Below, one piece after another: positions 50,373 to 58,990 of a stretch of DNA of 64,000 nt (position 1 is the first letter of the stretch; every line of letters begins with the position of its first letter). The DNA is taken from NCBI GenBank assembly GCA_022819505.1, contig JAJEHD010000021.1, positions 62,001 through 126,000 of the forward strand. The letters are read 5' to 3'. The position numbers and the translations under genes were made by a program. The notes below the pieces were generated by a model. The model did not search any database and was not told the DNA's origin. It saw nothing but the letters and a program-made list of their open reading frames with translations. The DNA is from Acidimicrobiia bacterium (GTDB taxonomy: Bacteria > Actinomycetota > Acidimicrobiia > Acidimicrobiales > Aldehydirespiratoraceae).

Positions 50373-50402
50373 TTGCGGGCCCGTACGGGCCGCCGGTAGA
50401 AT
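50373..50402 (+). promoter_or_regulatory. Promoter of the initiator tRNA gene
   Basis: TTGCGG (50373-50378), 18-nt spacer, TAGAAT (50397-50402); transcription would begin at or just before the first tRNA base at 50408. The spacer holds the 14-bp perfect palindrome GGCCCGTACGGGCC (50378-50391). Confidence 0.65.
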
Positions 50403-50407
50403 CGCAT

Positions 50408-50484
<77 letters not shown>

Positions 50485-50488
50485 ACAA

Positions 50489-50523
50489 AAGCCCAGGTCA
50501 GAGCACCCCCCTGGTCTGGGCTT
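50489..50523 (+). terminator. Intrinsic terminator after the initiator tRNA gene
   Basis: AAGCCCAG (50489-50496) pairs with CTGGGCTT (50516-50523), a perfect 8-bp stem 4 nt after the tRNA, with a C-rich loop that can extend the pairing; followed by CATCG, so the U tract is poor. Confidence 0.65.
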
Positions 50524-50614
50524 CATCGCGCCCGGACCGCCATCGTCGCGACGTCGCCCTCAGCACCCAGCGCCTCCGGCGGCTGCCGATGCCCAACGCG
50601 CATCGGCAGGGCGG

Positions 50615-51103
50615 CTACGGACCTAGCAGCGTCTCCAGGGGTGCGCCGGCGGCGACCGCCAACGTCGCTTGCTGCCTGTTGTCGGTCACAAGGTTGGTCA
50701 GCACGTCGAGTACGCCGTCGATCGTCTGGATCTTGTCGTGGATCAACACACGCAGATGGGCCACGTCGCGGCAGAAGACATCGGCGACGGCGTCGTAGGC
50801 ACCCACCAGCGTGGCCACATAGCTCGCTTCGTCAAGGCCGGACAGCGCGTCGGCCACCTCCACCAGCCGGCCGGGCCGGATCTTGAGGAGCAGGGTCGCG
50901 TGGATCCCGAGGCCGGAGAGGCTGGGATCCAGCCAGACATTGACGGAGAGCATCCCCGACGACCGCATCTGGTTGATCCGGTTCCGGACCGTTCCGGCAC
51001 TGACGCCGACGGCCTTGGAGATGTCGCTGTAGCTGGTCCGGCCGTCCTGTTGCAGGGTCCGAACAATCTTGAGATCTATGTCGTCCAACTGCACGGCGGC
51101 CAT
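50615..51103 (-). CDS. Lrp/AsnC-family transcriptional regulator, single unit
   Basis: A 162-residue Lrp-type protein: helix-turn-helix at about 5-55 (LDDIDLKIVRTLQQDGRTSY, then VGVSAGTVRNRINQM) and an AsnC/RAM sensing domain (LKIRPGRLVEVADALSG, VATLVGAYDAVADVF). ATG at 51103 is used; a TTG 15 nt upstream is an alternative. It stands beside the AT-richer gap and the third Rieske gene, which it may control together with the DAO-type oxidase. Confidence 0.9.
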   Translation of the reverse strand: MAAVQLDDIDLKIVRTLQQDGRTSYSDISKAVGVSAGTVRNRINQMRSSGMLSVNVWLDPSLSGLGIHATLLLKIRPGRLVEVADALSGLDEASYVATLVGAYDAVADVFCRDVAHLRVLIHDKIQTIDGVLDVLTNLVTDNRQQATLAVAAGAPLETLLGP

Positions 51104-51576
51104 GTTACAAAACGTCAAATACCACTGGTGTTATCCCCGCGAAACCGCAGGTTAAGGGTTACACAACTTGATTCGCTTACTTCATTTGAGCCTGCCGGGT
51201 TGGGACTCCGACGGGTTCTGTCCTCCGCGCGGAAGGGTGCTGCACAACAATACCTGAGAACATAGTTAGTAATATTAGATATCAGCCTCCTGGACTGCTG
51301 GCTGCTGTCTGGGAACAAGTCTCACTACGCCTCGGATCCCGCATTACATGAGCAACCAGATCCTCCTACATCCTGCAAATCGGCGCGTATTATCGACGAG
51401 AAATGGCTCCGATTTTTCGGCATTCGCAATACAAATGAACGTGATTCCTGTTTCACGAATCCTTGAAGCGTTTCCAGCCAACGTTGACGTACGGACGCAA
51501 CAATCAGCGCGAGTTCGCTTCACCCCAATGCGGCTCTTCGATCGCGTGATCCGGTGAGAAGACAGCCCCGCCACGG
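51104..51576. other. AT-richer gene-free region
   Basis: 473 nt of visibly lower GC than the rest of the window, with TAGTTAGTAATATTAGATATC near 51265 and several AT runs. Open frames on both strands around 51344-51574 exist but share no family features, lack ribosome sites and have unusual composition; they could be remnants of an acquired gene. It contains the promoter region of the Lrp gene at its left end. Confidence 0.55.
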
Positions 51577-52599
51577 CTAGCTCAGGCCGGCGAGGAAGTC
51601 GGCGAGCGCTTGGCGGTAGACGATGCCGGGCCGATCGTGCCTGGTGTGGGTCTGGAGCCTCGGGTCGAGCGGGAAGGCGGCCGGCAGCGTCTCGAGAACG
51701 GCCTTGTCCTCGAGCTCCACCGCCATCTCGAAATCGATGATCGCCTGCCGGTCGAAGGTGTCGGTGACGTCGTTACGCAGCACGGCGAGGTGCACATCGG
51801 TCACGCCGTCCTCCACCGGGCAGCACCCCTTGACCAGGATGTGGGTGCTGCCGTCGGAGTAGTGCATGCGGCCCACCTGCACGAACGGCAGCCACATCTC
51901 GGTGACCGACCACCGCGTGCCCGGCTGTTGCGCCGTGGGAGTGCGGGCCACCGGCATCTCGCCGAGGCTGATGGAGATGCCGAACGAGGTTCGCTCCACG
52001 GACCCGATCCCGATCTGCGGGTCCTGATCCGCGCCGAAGGAGCCCGAGTGGACGAAGGCGATATGGGTGGAGTCGGTGTTGTTGTCGATGATGGCCGCCG
52101 CGCTGGCGTGGTAGCGGATCACACCGACCTCGACCCGATCGAAGCGGGCGTCGTCGAACTCACCGATGACCGGGATCGGAACGGGCGGCTGTGCCTCCAG
52201 CGACACCCACGCCATGCCGCACGCCTCGACCGTCGGCAGCGTGCTCAGACACGCCGACGGCGGCAGCGGCGCCCCTTCCTCGAGCTGCGGGATCTCGACC
52301 ACCGCGCCGTCGGGCCCGAACTGCCAGCCGTGGTACGGGCACACGAGCCGGTCGCCGGTGATTGTGCCCTTCGAGAGTTGAGCCCAGCGATGCGGGCACC
52401 TGTCCAGGGCCGCACGGAGCCGGCCGTCGGGGGTCCGCCACAGCACGACGGGTGTGCCCAGCAGCGTCCGGGCCACCGGTGCCGCCGCGATCTCCCCACA
52501 GAAGGCGACAGGGTGCCAGCACCGCCGCAGGGCCGCAGACTGGCCGACCAGCAACACGCCGTCCCGGGACTCGTTCCCAGAATGAGCCGCAGTCGTCAT
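51577..52599 (-). CDS. Rieske [2Fe-2S] mononuclear-iron oxygenase, alpha subunit 3
   Basis: A 340-residue Rieske oxygenase. Cluster ligands Cys68, His70, Cys87 and His90 (CPHRWA, CPYHGW); iron site Asp176, His179 and His184 (NNTDSTHIAFVH). It begins with RRCWHPVAFCGE, a typical start for vanillate demethylase-like and phenoxybenzoate-like proteins. Shorter than the two Rieske proteins at 7.8-10 kb and not obviously derived from either. ATG at 52599 or GTG at 52617 may be the start; neither has a strong ribosome site. No reductase gene is nearby. Confidence 0.88.
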   Translation of the reverse strand: MTTAAHSGNESRDGVLLVGQSAALRRCWHPVAFCGEIAAAPVARTLLGTPVVLWRTPDGRLRAALDRCPHRWAQLSKGTITGDRLVCPYHGWQFGPDGAVVEIPQLEEGAPLPPSACLSTLPTVEACGMAWVSLEAQPPVPIPVIGEFDDARFDRVEVGVIRYHASAAAIIDNNTDSTHIAFVHSGSFGADQDPQIGIGSVERTSFGISISLGEMPVARTPTAQQPGTRWSVTEMWLPFVQVGRMHYSDGSTHILVKGCCPVEDGVTDVHLAVLRNDVTDTFDRQAIIDFEMAVELEDKAVLETLPAAFPLDPRLQTHTRHDRPGIVYRQALADFLAGLS

Positions 52600-52739
52600 G
52601 CAATCGCATGGTGGCACGCGAGAAGTGTCCCCAGCCAGCCCGACGCCGCGAGATGGACTCCGAGGTGGCGGTCTTGGTAAGCGCAGCCAACGCCTTAGAG
52701 GTCCCCACCCAAGGCAACTTCTAGGGCCTGCTGAGCGAA

Positions 52740-52745
52740 TATGCT
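52740..52745 (+). promoter_or_regulatory. -10 box (TATGCT) for leaderless antitoxin transcript
   Basis: TATGCT ends exactly 6 nt before ATG at 52752. Confidence 0.5.
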
Positions 52746-52751
52746 CGGAGA

Positions 52752-52994
52752 ATGACCGTGGATGAACCAGAAATAGTGAATATTTGTGAAGCTGAGGCCC
52801 AGTTGTCGAGACTCCTGGAGCGGGTGCACGCAGGAGAGGAGATCATCCTGGCCAAGGCTGGCAAGCCCTACGCCAGGCTCATGCCGCTGGCTCCAAAGCG
52901 CCGCCGCGGCGGCCAACTTCCCGGTCTCGTCGTGGGACCAGAGTTCTTAGAGCCGCTGCCCGAGGAGGAGTTGAGGGCCTGGGAAGGCAGATGA
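52752..52994 (+). CDS. Phd/VapB-type antitoxin, apparently without toxin
   Basis: An 80-residue Phd/YefM-family antitoxin: VNICEAEAQLSRLLERVHAGEEIILAKAGKPYARL is split here only by the length limit in describing it, and covers the DNA-binding dimer (VNICEAEAQLSRLLERV, then GEEIILAKAGKPYARL); the tail (LPEEELRAWEG) would wrap a PIN-type toxin. The downstream start codon ATG overlaps its TGA exactly where VapC normally begins, but the frame ends after eight codons and no PIN-domain sequence follows. Leaderless-type start. Confidence 0.85.
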   Translation: MTVDEPEIVNICEAEAQLSRLLERVHAGEEIILAKAGKPYARLMPLAPKRRRGGQLPGLVVGPEFLEPLPEEELRAWEGR

Positions 52995-53017
52995 CAGAGC
53001 TGCAGCAGAAGACTTGA
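52991..53017 (+). pseudogene. Residual toxin start (8 codons) after the antitoxin
   Basis: ATG at 52991 overlaps the antitoxin stop (ATGA), encodes MTELQQKT and stops. None of the three forward frames in 53018-53107 shows the acidic residues of a PIN toxin, so most of the toxin seems deleted. This is inference from position only. Confidence 0.3.
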
Positions 53018-53096
53018 TCGGTGGTCGAGGGCGACACGCTGGCCGTTGTGGCATTGGAGCAGCCGGGTGCCTATCCACCGGTGTGAGCGGGGTTCG

Positions 53097-53102
53097 TATA
53101 GT
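53097..53102 (+). promoter_or_regulatory. -10 box (TATAGT) for the DAO-type oxidoreductase gene
   Basis: TATAGT ends 5 nt before ATG at 53108 (11 nt before a second in-frame ATG). Confidence 0.45.
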
Positions 53103-53107
53103 TCGCG

Positions 53108-54247
53108 ATGGCCATGACCGTTACCGCCTCCCGCTCCTATGACACTGTGGTTGTCGGCGGGGGCATCGCCGGGGTGTCGGCGGCCTGGGCGCTGGGCCGG
53201 CGGGGGCAGCGGGTGGCCGTCGTCGAGCGCGAGGCGTCGCTCGCCGCGCACAGTACGGGACGGTCGGTGGCCCAGTTCCTGGCGTCGTACGGCGGGCCGG
53301 CCAACCGGGTCTTGAGCGCGGCGTCGCGGCCGTTCCTGGAAGCCGGCGCCGACGGTCTGGCCGACAGCGAGCTGCTGGAGCCCCGCAACGTGCTGTGGGT
53401 GGCGCCTGCCGGCTTCGAGGAGCAGGTGGCGGCGAGGGTCGCCGCCAACGAGACCACGAGCACACCGTGCGAGCGCCTCGACGCTGCCGGTGCCTTCGAG
53501 CTGTGTCCCGCGCTCGACCCGCAGTGGCTGGACGCCGGCGTGATCGAGTACGGAGGCTACGACATCGACGTCGCCGGGCTGCACCAGGCCTTCCTGCGCG
53601 GCGCCCGCGCCGAGGACGTGGCCGTGCTGCGGGAGAGCGGCGTGCGGACCCTCGCCCGCCGCAGAGGCCGCTGGCATGTAGACGTCGGCGTGCGGACCCT
53701 GGAGTGCGCCACCGTCGTCAACGCGGCCGGCGCCTGGGCCGACGAGGTGGCCCAGATGGCCGGCGTTCGCCCTGTCGGTCTTCAGCCGTACCGCCGCACC
53801 GTGTTCACGTTCGCCAGCCGCTTCGAGTCGGCTGGCTGGCCCCTGATCGTCGGCGCGGACGAGAGCTTCTACTTCAAGCCCGAAGGCGCCCGCCAGTTCC
53901 TGGCCTCACCCGCCGACGAGGATCCCGTCGATGCCTGTGACGTCAAGCCCCGCGAGATCGACGTCGCAACCGGGATCGAGACCGTCAACCGGGCCACGAT
54001 CCTCGACGTGCGCTCGGTCCGCTCCACCTGGGCCGGCCTGCGCACGTTCGCCCCGGACCGGATGCCGGTCGTCGGCTTCGACCCCGGCACTTCCGGGTTC
54101 TTCTGGTGCGCCGGTCAGGGCGGCACCGGTATCCAGACCTCCCCGGCCATCGCCTCGCTCGCGGCCGACCTAATCACCGGCACAACCCCCGAGGGCCTCC
54201 CCACTGATCTCGCCGTCGAACTCAGCCCTCAGCGTTTCGTGCAATAG
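53108..54247 (+). CDS. DAO-family FAD-dependent oxidoreductase
   Basis: A 379-residue flavoprotein of the D-amino-acid oxidase/sarcosine oxidase group. The FAD-binding Rossmann motif VVVGGGIAGVSAAWALGRRG spans about residues 14-33, followed by the acidic VVEREA. VVNAAGAWADEVA and the late RMPVVGFDP with GQGGTGIQTSPA are the second flavin-binding blocks. Members oxidise amino acids, sarcosine, dimethylglycine and other secondary amines; the lack of a C-terminal GcvT domain makes it the simple oxidase form. It lies between the antitoxin and the hydantoin-type locus in the same direction. Confidence 0.88.
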   Translation: MAMTVTASRSYDTVVVGGGIAGVSAAWALGRRGQRVAVVEREASLAAHSTGRSVAQFLASYGGPANRVLSAASRPFLEAGADGLADSELLEPRNVLWVAPAGFEEQVAARVAANETTSTPCERLDAAGAFELCPALDPQWLDAGVIEYGGYDIDVAGLHQAFLRGARAEDVAVLRESGVRTLARRRGRWHVDVGVRTLECATVVNAAGAWADEVAQMAGVRPVGLQPYRRTVFTFASRFESAGWPLIVGADESFYFKPEGARQFLASPADEDPVDACDVKPREIDVATGIETVNRATILDVRSVRSTWAGLRTFAPDRMPVVGFDPGTSGFFWCAGQGGTGIQTSPAIASLAADLITGTTPEGLPTDLAVELSPQRFVQ

Positions 54248-54262
54248 GCAGTGCTGATCGCA

Positions 54263-54291
54263 CATCTGGCGATACCGGGCTATGCCGGATG
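54263..54291 (+). terminator. Stem-loop after the DAO-type gene
   Basis: CATCTGGC-g-ATA (54263-54274) pairs with TATGCCGGATG (54281-54291) giving an 11-bp stem with one bulge and one G:U pair and a 6-nt loop, 16 nt after the stop codon. No U tract, so termination is uncertain. Confidence 0.4.
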
Positions 54292-54364
54292 CCTATGAAC
54301 CTGACCGTGGGGAGCCCAATACTGTGACCAGCCGACCTCGGATCACGAACGGGAGACAGCGCGA

Positions 54365-55141
54365 ATGATCCGGATACTGTGGATCAACCCTGTCGGCACT
54401 GACGCGTACGACGCGCCCATCGGCGCCGAACTGCGGGCTGAGGCCGCGCCGGCGACCCGCGTGGACGTCTGCTCGCTGCCCGGCGTCGGCCCCCAGCATC
54501 TCGAATGGAACGCGCTGGAGGCGGTGGTGGCCGGCCCGACCATGGGCGTGGTCCGCTGGGCTTCCGAGCAGCGGGGCTACGACGCCGCAGTCATCGGCTG
54601 CTTCTACGATCCGTTCCTGCGGGGCGCCCGGGAGTTGGCCGGCCCCATGGCTGTCACGGCACCGGCCGAGGCCTGCCTCCACATCGCAGCCACCGTCGGC
54701 GAGCGGGTCTCGATCTTGGTGGGAAGGCGCAAGTGGATCCCGGAGATGCACGAGAACGTGGTCAAGTACGGATACGACGACCATCTGGCGTCGTTCCGGG
54801 TCCTGGACATGAGCGTCGACGAGTTCCAGGCCGATCCCGAGACCACCCAACAGCGCATCCTCGCCGAGGCCGAGACCGCGGTGCGCGCCGACCGCGCCGA
54901 CGCGATCGTGTTGGGATGCACGATCGAGTTCGGCTTCTACCGGGAGGTGCAGGACAAGATCGGCGTCCCGGTGATCGACGCCGTCACCGCGCCTCTGCGC
55001 TATGCCGAGTTCCTGGCCACTGTGGGCACCGATCACGGCTGGCGGACCAGCCGGGTCAGCGGCTACGACTCCGTTCCAGCACGCGAGCTGGAGTGGGTCC
55101 CGATGCTGGAGCCGGTGCTCGACATCGACCCCAGACCTTGA
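54365..55141 (+). CDS. Asp/Glu/hydantoin racemase-family protein
   Basis: A 258-residue two-domain racemase fold. The paired catalytic cysteines are Cys79 (VIGCFYDP) and Cys185 (IVLGCTIEF), the layout of hydantoin and aspartate/glutamate racemases. The start MIRILWINP is typical. ATG at 54365 has GGGAG nine nt upstream. It opens a locus with DUF917, HyuA-like and M19 dipeptidase genes, so racemisation of a 5-substituted hydantoin or a related carbamoyl amino acid is a reasonable guess. Confidence 0.88.
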   Translation: MIRILWINPVGTDAYDAPIGAELRAEAAPATRVDVCSLPGVGPQHLEWNALEAVVAGPTMGVVRWASEQRGYDAAVIGCFYDPFLRGARELAGPMAVTAPAEACLHIAATVGERVSILVGRRKWIPEMHENVVKYGYDDHLASFRVLDMSVDEFQADPETTQQRILAEAETAVRADRADAIVLGCTIEFGFYREVQDKIGVPVIDAVTAPLRYAEFLATVGTDHGWRTSRVSGYDSVPARELEWVPMLEPVLDIDPRP

Positions 55142-55175
55142 CCCGGGCCACGACACCTGCCCCGATGGAGCAGCC

Positions 55176-56243
55176 ATGGACACGCTGACCGCCGACGACA
55201 TCGAAGCCCTGTGCCTCGGCGCGACCCTGCTCGGAACCGGCGGAGGCGGCGATCCGTACATCGCCAAACTGGTCGCCCACCAGGCCCTTGAGACCTACGG
55301 ACCGGTGGAGGTGGTGAACGCGGCCGACCTTCCCCCCGAAGCGCTGGTCCTGACCACCGCGGTCATAGGCGCACCCACCGTGATCCTGGAGAAGATCCCC
55401 GCCGGCACCGAGTACGTGGCCGGCGTACAGGCCCTGGCCTCATACCTGGGCAAGAAGCCGGCCGCGATTATGCCGATCGAGGTGGGAGGGTGCAACACGC
55501 TGCTGCCCATCGCCACGGCCGCTGAGATGGGGCTGCCCATAGTGAATGCCGACTCGATGCGCCGGGCGTTCCCCCAGATCGAGATGACGGTGTTCACCCT
55601 GGCCGGGCTGCCGGCCGGCCCGCTGTCGGTCGCCGACGAGAAGGGCAACCAGTGCGTGTTCGAGACGACCACCAACCAGGTGGCGGAGACGCTGGCCCGC
55701 ACCGCGGTCATCCAGCTCGGGATGGCCAACTCGATCAGCTGCTATCCGCTCACCGCGGCCCAGGTCGCCGAGCACGCCATCCAGGGCTCGCTCACCTACT
55801 GCACCGAGGTCGGGCGCCTGCTGCAGGCGGTGAAGGACGGTGCCGACGGCGCATGGGAGAGGTTCCTAGCCGAATCGGGGTCCAGGAAGTTCTTCAACGG
55901 CAAGGTGGTCGACCTCGACCGGCGCACCACTGATGGCTTCGCCCGGTCGACGGTGATCCTCGAGGACCTCGACGGGCTCGACGCGACCATGCGCATCGAG
56001 GTGCAGAACGAGAACCTGATCGCCTTCCTCGACGGCAAGCCGGCCATCACCACCCCCAACCTGATCTGCCTGCTCGACTGCGAGACGTTCGACCCCATCA
56101 CCACCGAGGCCCTGGCCTACGGCAACCGCGTGCTGGTGATCGGCATGCCCTGCGCGCCGGAATGGCATCAGGAGGGGATGCTCGACCTCGTCGGACCCCG
56201 GGCCTTCGGCTACGACATCGACTTCGTGGAACTGCCGGCATGA
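55176..56243 (+). CDS. DUF917 (S-Me-THD)-family protein
   Basis: A 355-residue protein with the family's N-terminal TADDIEALCLGATLLGTGGG, the EVGGCNTLLP motif and the late GNRVLVIGMPCAPEWHQ. Relatives include thiohydantoin desulfhydrases of ergothioneine breakdown and S-methyl-thiohydantoin enzymes (from memory). ATG at 55176 follows GGAG; its TGA overlaps the start of the HyuA-like gene, so the two are translated together and probably form one enzyme or consecutive steps. Confidence 0.9.
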   Translation: MDTLTADDIEALCLGATLLGTGGGGDPYIAKLVAHQALETYGPVEVVNAADLPPEALVLTTAVIGAPTVILEKIPAGTEYVAGVQALASYLGKKPAAIMPIEVGGCNTLLPIATAAEMGLPIVNADSMRRAFPQIEMTVFTLAGLPAGPLSVADEKGNQCVFETTTNQVAETLARTAVIQLGMANSISCYPLTAAQVAEHAIQGSLTYCTEVGRLLQAVKDGADGAWERFLAESGSRKFFNGKVVDLDRRTTDGFARSTVILEDLDGLDATMRIEVQNENLIAFLDGKPAITTPNLICLLDCETFDPITTEALAYGNRVLVIGMPCAPEWHQEGMLDLVGPRAFGYDIDFVELPA

Positions 56244-57814
56244 GCGAGGACCGGGAGTTCCGCATCGGCATCGACGTCGGGGGCACCAACACCGACGCGG
56301 TGGTCATCGACGCCGAGGGCTCCGTGATCAGCGCGGTCAAGGTGGCCACCACCCCCGAGCCCATCGACGGCATCCGCGAGTCGCTCAGTGAGGTGCTCCA
56401 GGGCGTCGACAGGAATCGGGTGGCCAAGGCCATGCTGGGGACCACCCATCCCACCAACGCCATCATCCAGCGTCGCGACCTAGACACGGTGGGTGTGCTG
56501 CGCTTAGCCGCCCCGTCCTCGCTGGGTGTGAGGCCCGGCGCGGCCTGGCCCTCCGACATCCGGGACATGGTCATCGGGGTCTCGGCCATCATAGAGGGCG
56601 GCAACGAGTACACCGGAGCCGAGATCGCCCCGCTGGACCGCGAAGCGGCCCGCCGCTTCGCGGCCGACGCGGTCGCCGCCGGATGCCGCGCCATCGCGGT
56701 GTCGGCCGCCTTCAGCCCGGCAACCGGTGAGCACGAACTGCGGGTCCGCGACGTCCTCAGCGCCGAGCTGGGCGAAGCGTTCCCCGTGTCTCTCAGCCAC
56801 CAGGTCGGATCGTTGGGCCTGCTGGAGCGGGAGAACGCCACCATCCTCAACGCCGCGCTGTTGAGCGTCGCATCCAGCGTCGTCAACGGCTTCGAGAACG
56901 CCCTCGCCGCCCATGACCTGGCCATAGACGCCTACCTCACGCAGAACGACGGGACGCTGCTCACCGCGGCCGAGGCGGGACGCTTTCCGGTGCTGACCCT
57001 TGGGTCGGGTCCCACCAACTCGATGCGGGGCGCCTGCGCGCTGGCGAGGGTCAACGACGCGGTCGTCATCGATGTGGGCGGCACATCGGCCGATGCGGGC
57101 ATCCTTGTGGACGGGTTCCCCCGCGAGTCCACCGCGGCGGTGGAGGTGGGCGGGGTGCGAACGAACTTCCGCATGCCCGATCTGATCTCCATCGGGCTGG
57201 GAGGAGGCACAGTGGTGCGCGACGCCCGGGCCGGCAACGGCTCCGCCCTGGCCATCGGCCCTGACTCGGTGGGCTACGCGGTGGCGACCGAGGCCCTCTG
57301 CGTCGGCGGCGAAACGCTGACCCTGTCGGATGTCTCGCTGGCATCGGGACGTCTGGACGACTTCGGAGCTCGTGATCTGGTCGAGCACCTGGAGCCCGGG
57401 CTGGTGAGAGACGCGTTGAGCTGGGTGGACAACCAGGTGTCGATCATGAGCGACCGCATGAAGTCCAGCCGGGCCGAGATCCCGCTGCTGGCCGTCGGCG
57501 GGGGAGCCCATCTGATCGCCGAGCGGGTGCACGGCATCTCCGAGGTGCTGCGCCCGCAGAGCTACTCCGTGGCCAACGCCTACGGCGCCTGCATCGCCGA
57601 GGCCTCCGGGACGGTCGACCGGGTCTACAGCTACGACCGGTCCAGCCGCGACGAGTGCCTCGACGACGCCAAGGAACTGGCGGCCAACGCGGCCGTGCGC
57701 TCCGGCGCCCACCCGGACCGCATCCGCATCACCACTGTCACCGAGGTTCCCATGACCTACGTGCCCGGAGGCGGCTGCCGAGTCATGGTCAAGGCCGTCG
57801 GCCCCCTTGCCTAA
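56240..57814 (+). CDS. Hydantoinase/oxoprolinase (HyuA-like) family protein
   Basis: A 524-residue member of the ATP-dependent hydantoinase A family with an actin-like fold: phosphate-1 IGIDVGGTNTDAVVID (residues 10-25), TTHPTNAI, and phosphate-2 AVVIDVGGTSADAGIL. It is shorter than N-methylhydantoinase A subunits (about 690), matching the group found with DUF917. ATG at 56240 overlaps the preceding TGA. Such proteins open cyclic amides using ATP. With the racemase and DUF917 it makes a coherent hydantoin/thiohydantoin-type pathway. Confidence 0.88.
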   Translation: MSEDREFRIGIDVGGTNTDAVVIDAEGSVISAVKVATTPEPIDGIRESLSEVLQGVDRNRVAKAMLGTTHPTNAIIQRRDLDTVGVLRLAAPSSLGVRPGAAWPSDIRDMVIGVSAIIEGGNEYTGAEIAPLDREAARRFAADAVAAGCRAIAVSAAFSPATGEHELRVRDVLSAELGEAFPVSLSHQVGSLGLLERENATILNAALLSVASSVVNGFENALAAHDLAIDAYLTQNDGTLLTAAEAGRFPVLTLGSGPTNSMRGACALARVNDAVVIDVGGTSADAGILVDGFPRESTAAVEVGGVRTNFRMPDLISIGLGGGTVVRDARAGNGSALAIGPDSVGYAVATEALCVGGETLTLSDVSLASGRLDDFGARDLVEHLEPGLVRDALSWVDNQVSIMSDRMKSSRAEIPLLAVGGGAHLIAERVHGISEVLRPQSYSVANAYGACIAEASGTVDRVYSYDRSSRDECLDDAKELAANAAVRSGAHPDRIRITTVTEVPMTYVPGGGCRVMVKAVGPLA

Positions 57815-57915
57815 GTGCGTCCGCGAATAGGTGCCGGCGCCTCGCGCGGCGGCGTGGTCATTCCCGCTCTTGTTCGCTTGCGCTCACGGGCCGCTCGGGC
57901 CACGGCCTCACCCGT

Positions 57916-58947
57916 ATGAGCCGGATTCGCCCGCCGATTCGCTCGGCCTCTGAACTCCCCATCGCCGACTCTCACAACGACCTGCTGCTGGCCTGCATGC
58001 ACCGGCGCGAGCGGGGCGCGTCCGACCCCTTCGGCGACGACTGGCTGCCGGGGCTGAGGGCGGGGGGCGTGGTGTTCCAGGTCCTCCCCATCTTCACCGA
58101 GGAGCAGTTCGTCGGCGAGGCCGCTCTGCGGCGCACCCTGGAGATCGTCGCTCTGGCCCGCGAGATCGCAGCCGTCCACCGGCACGACGTGGCCATCGCA
58201 GAGAGAGCCACCGAGATCGACCCCATCATCGACAGCGGACGGATCGCCCTGCTGATCGCCATCGAAGGGGCAGAGCCCATCGGCTCGTCCATCTCGATGT
58301 TCGAGACATTGCACCGCCTGGGGGTGCGCATGGCGTCGCTCACCTGGAACCGACGCACGATGCTGGCCGACGGAACCGCCGAATCCGGAACGGGCGGCCG
58401 TCTCACGTCGCTTGGCGTGGAAGCCGTGGCCGAGATGGAGCGACTCGGAATGGTGGTCGACATCAGCCACCTGTCCGCAGCCGGCGTGGACCACCTAGCG
58501 GAGATCGCCACCCGGCCCTTCGTGGCCAGCCACTCGTCGTGCCGGGCGCTGTGCGACCATCCGCGCAACCTCACCGACGACCAGGTCCGGCTGGTGGCCG
58601 GCTCGGGTGGGTTCGTGGCCGTCAACGCCTTCGGCGCGTTCGTCTCCGACGCGGCCCCGACCATCGACAGCTTCGTCGACCACATCGAGCACGCCGCTGC
58701 GGTCGCCGGCGAGGACCGGGCGGCCATCGGGGCGGACTTCATCGAAGACCTGATCGCCACTGTCGATCCCATACTCGGGCGCCAACTGCTCGTGGATCCC
58801 GCCGAACTCTCGTTCATTGACGACCTGAAGGCGCCGGCCGACTACTTGAACCTGTCCGGCTGCCTCGTCGAGCGGTTCGGCACCGCCCGCGCCACACGCT
58901 TCGCCAGCGCCAACATGCTCGACTTCTTTCGGGCCAACCTGCCGTAG
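57916..58947 (+). CDS. Membrane-dipeptidase-family (M19) zinc peptidase
   Basis: A 343-residue M19 enzyme: IADSHNDL (His20, Asp22), bridging Glu117 (AIEGAE), DISHLS (His185) and ASHSSCRAL (His206), Arg217 (HPRNLTD). These are the complete binuclear zinc ligands, so the enzyme should be active. Despite the name it has no signal peptide and is cytosolic. Within this locus it may act on a dipeptide-like or N-acyl product of ring opening. ATG at 57916 has no strong ribosome site; 101 nt with no gene precede it. Confidence 0.9.
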   Translation: MSRIRPPIRSASELPIADSHNDLLLACMHRRERGASDPFGDDWLPGLRAGGVVFQVLPIFTEEQFVGEAALRRTLEIVALAREIAAVHRHDVAIAERATEIDPIIDSGRIALLIAIEGAEPIGSSISMFETLHRLGVRMASLTWNRRTMLADGTAESGTGGRLTSLGVEAVAEMERLGMVVDISHLSAAGVDHLAEIATRPFVASHSSCRALCDHPRNLTDDQVRLVAGSGGFVAVNAFGAFVSDAAPTIDSFVDHIEHAAAVAGEDRAAIGADFIEDLIATVDPILGRQLLVDPAELSFIDDLKAPADYLNLSGCLVERFGTARATRFASANMLDFFRANLP

Positions 58948-58978
58948 GGCCGGACCGGGCCCGACGCAGCATCCTCTG

Positions 58979-58984
58979 TAAGTT
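58979..58984 (+). promoter_or_regulatory. -10 box (TAAGTT) for leaderless pucR-like transcript
   Basis: TAAGTT ends exactly 6 nt before the GTG at 58991. Confidence 0.5.
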
Positions 58985-58990
58985 GGCGTC

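Noticed and set aside
51344..51574. Small frames on both strands in the AT-richer gap (69 and 76 codons)
   Set aside because: They overlap each other, lack ribosome sites or -10 boxes, and show no family features.
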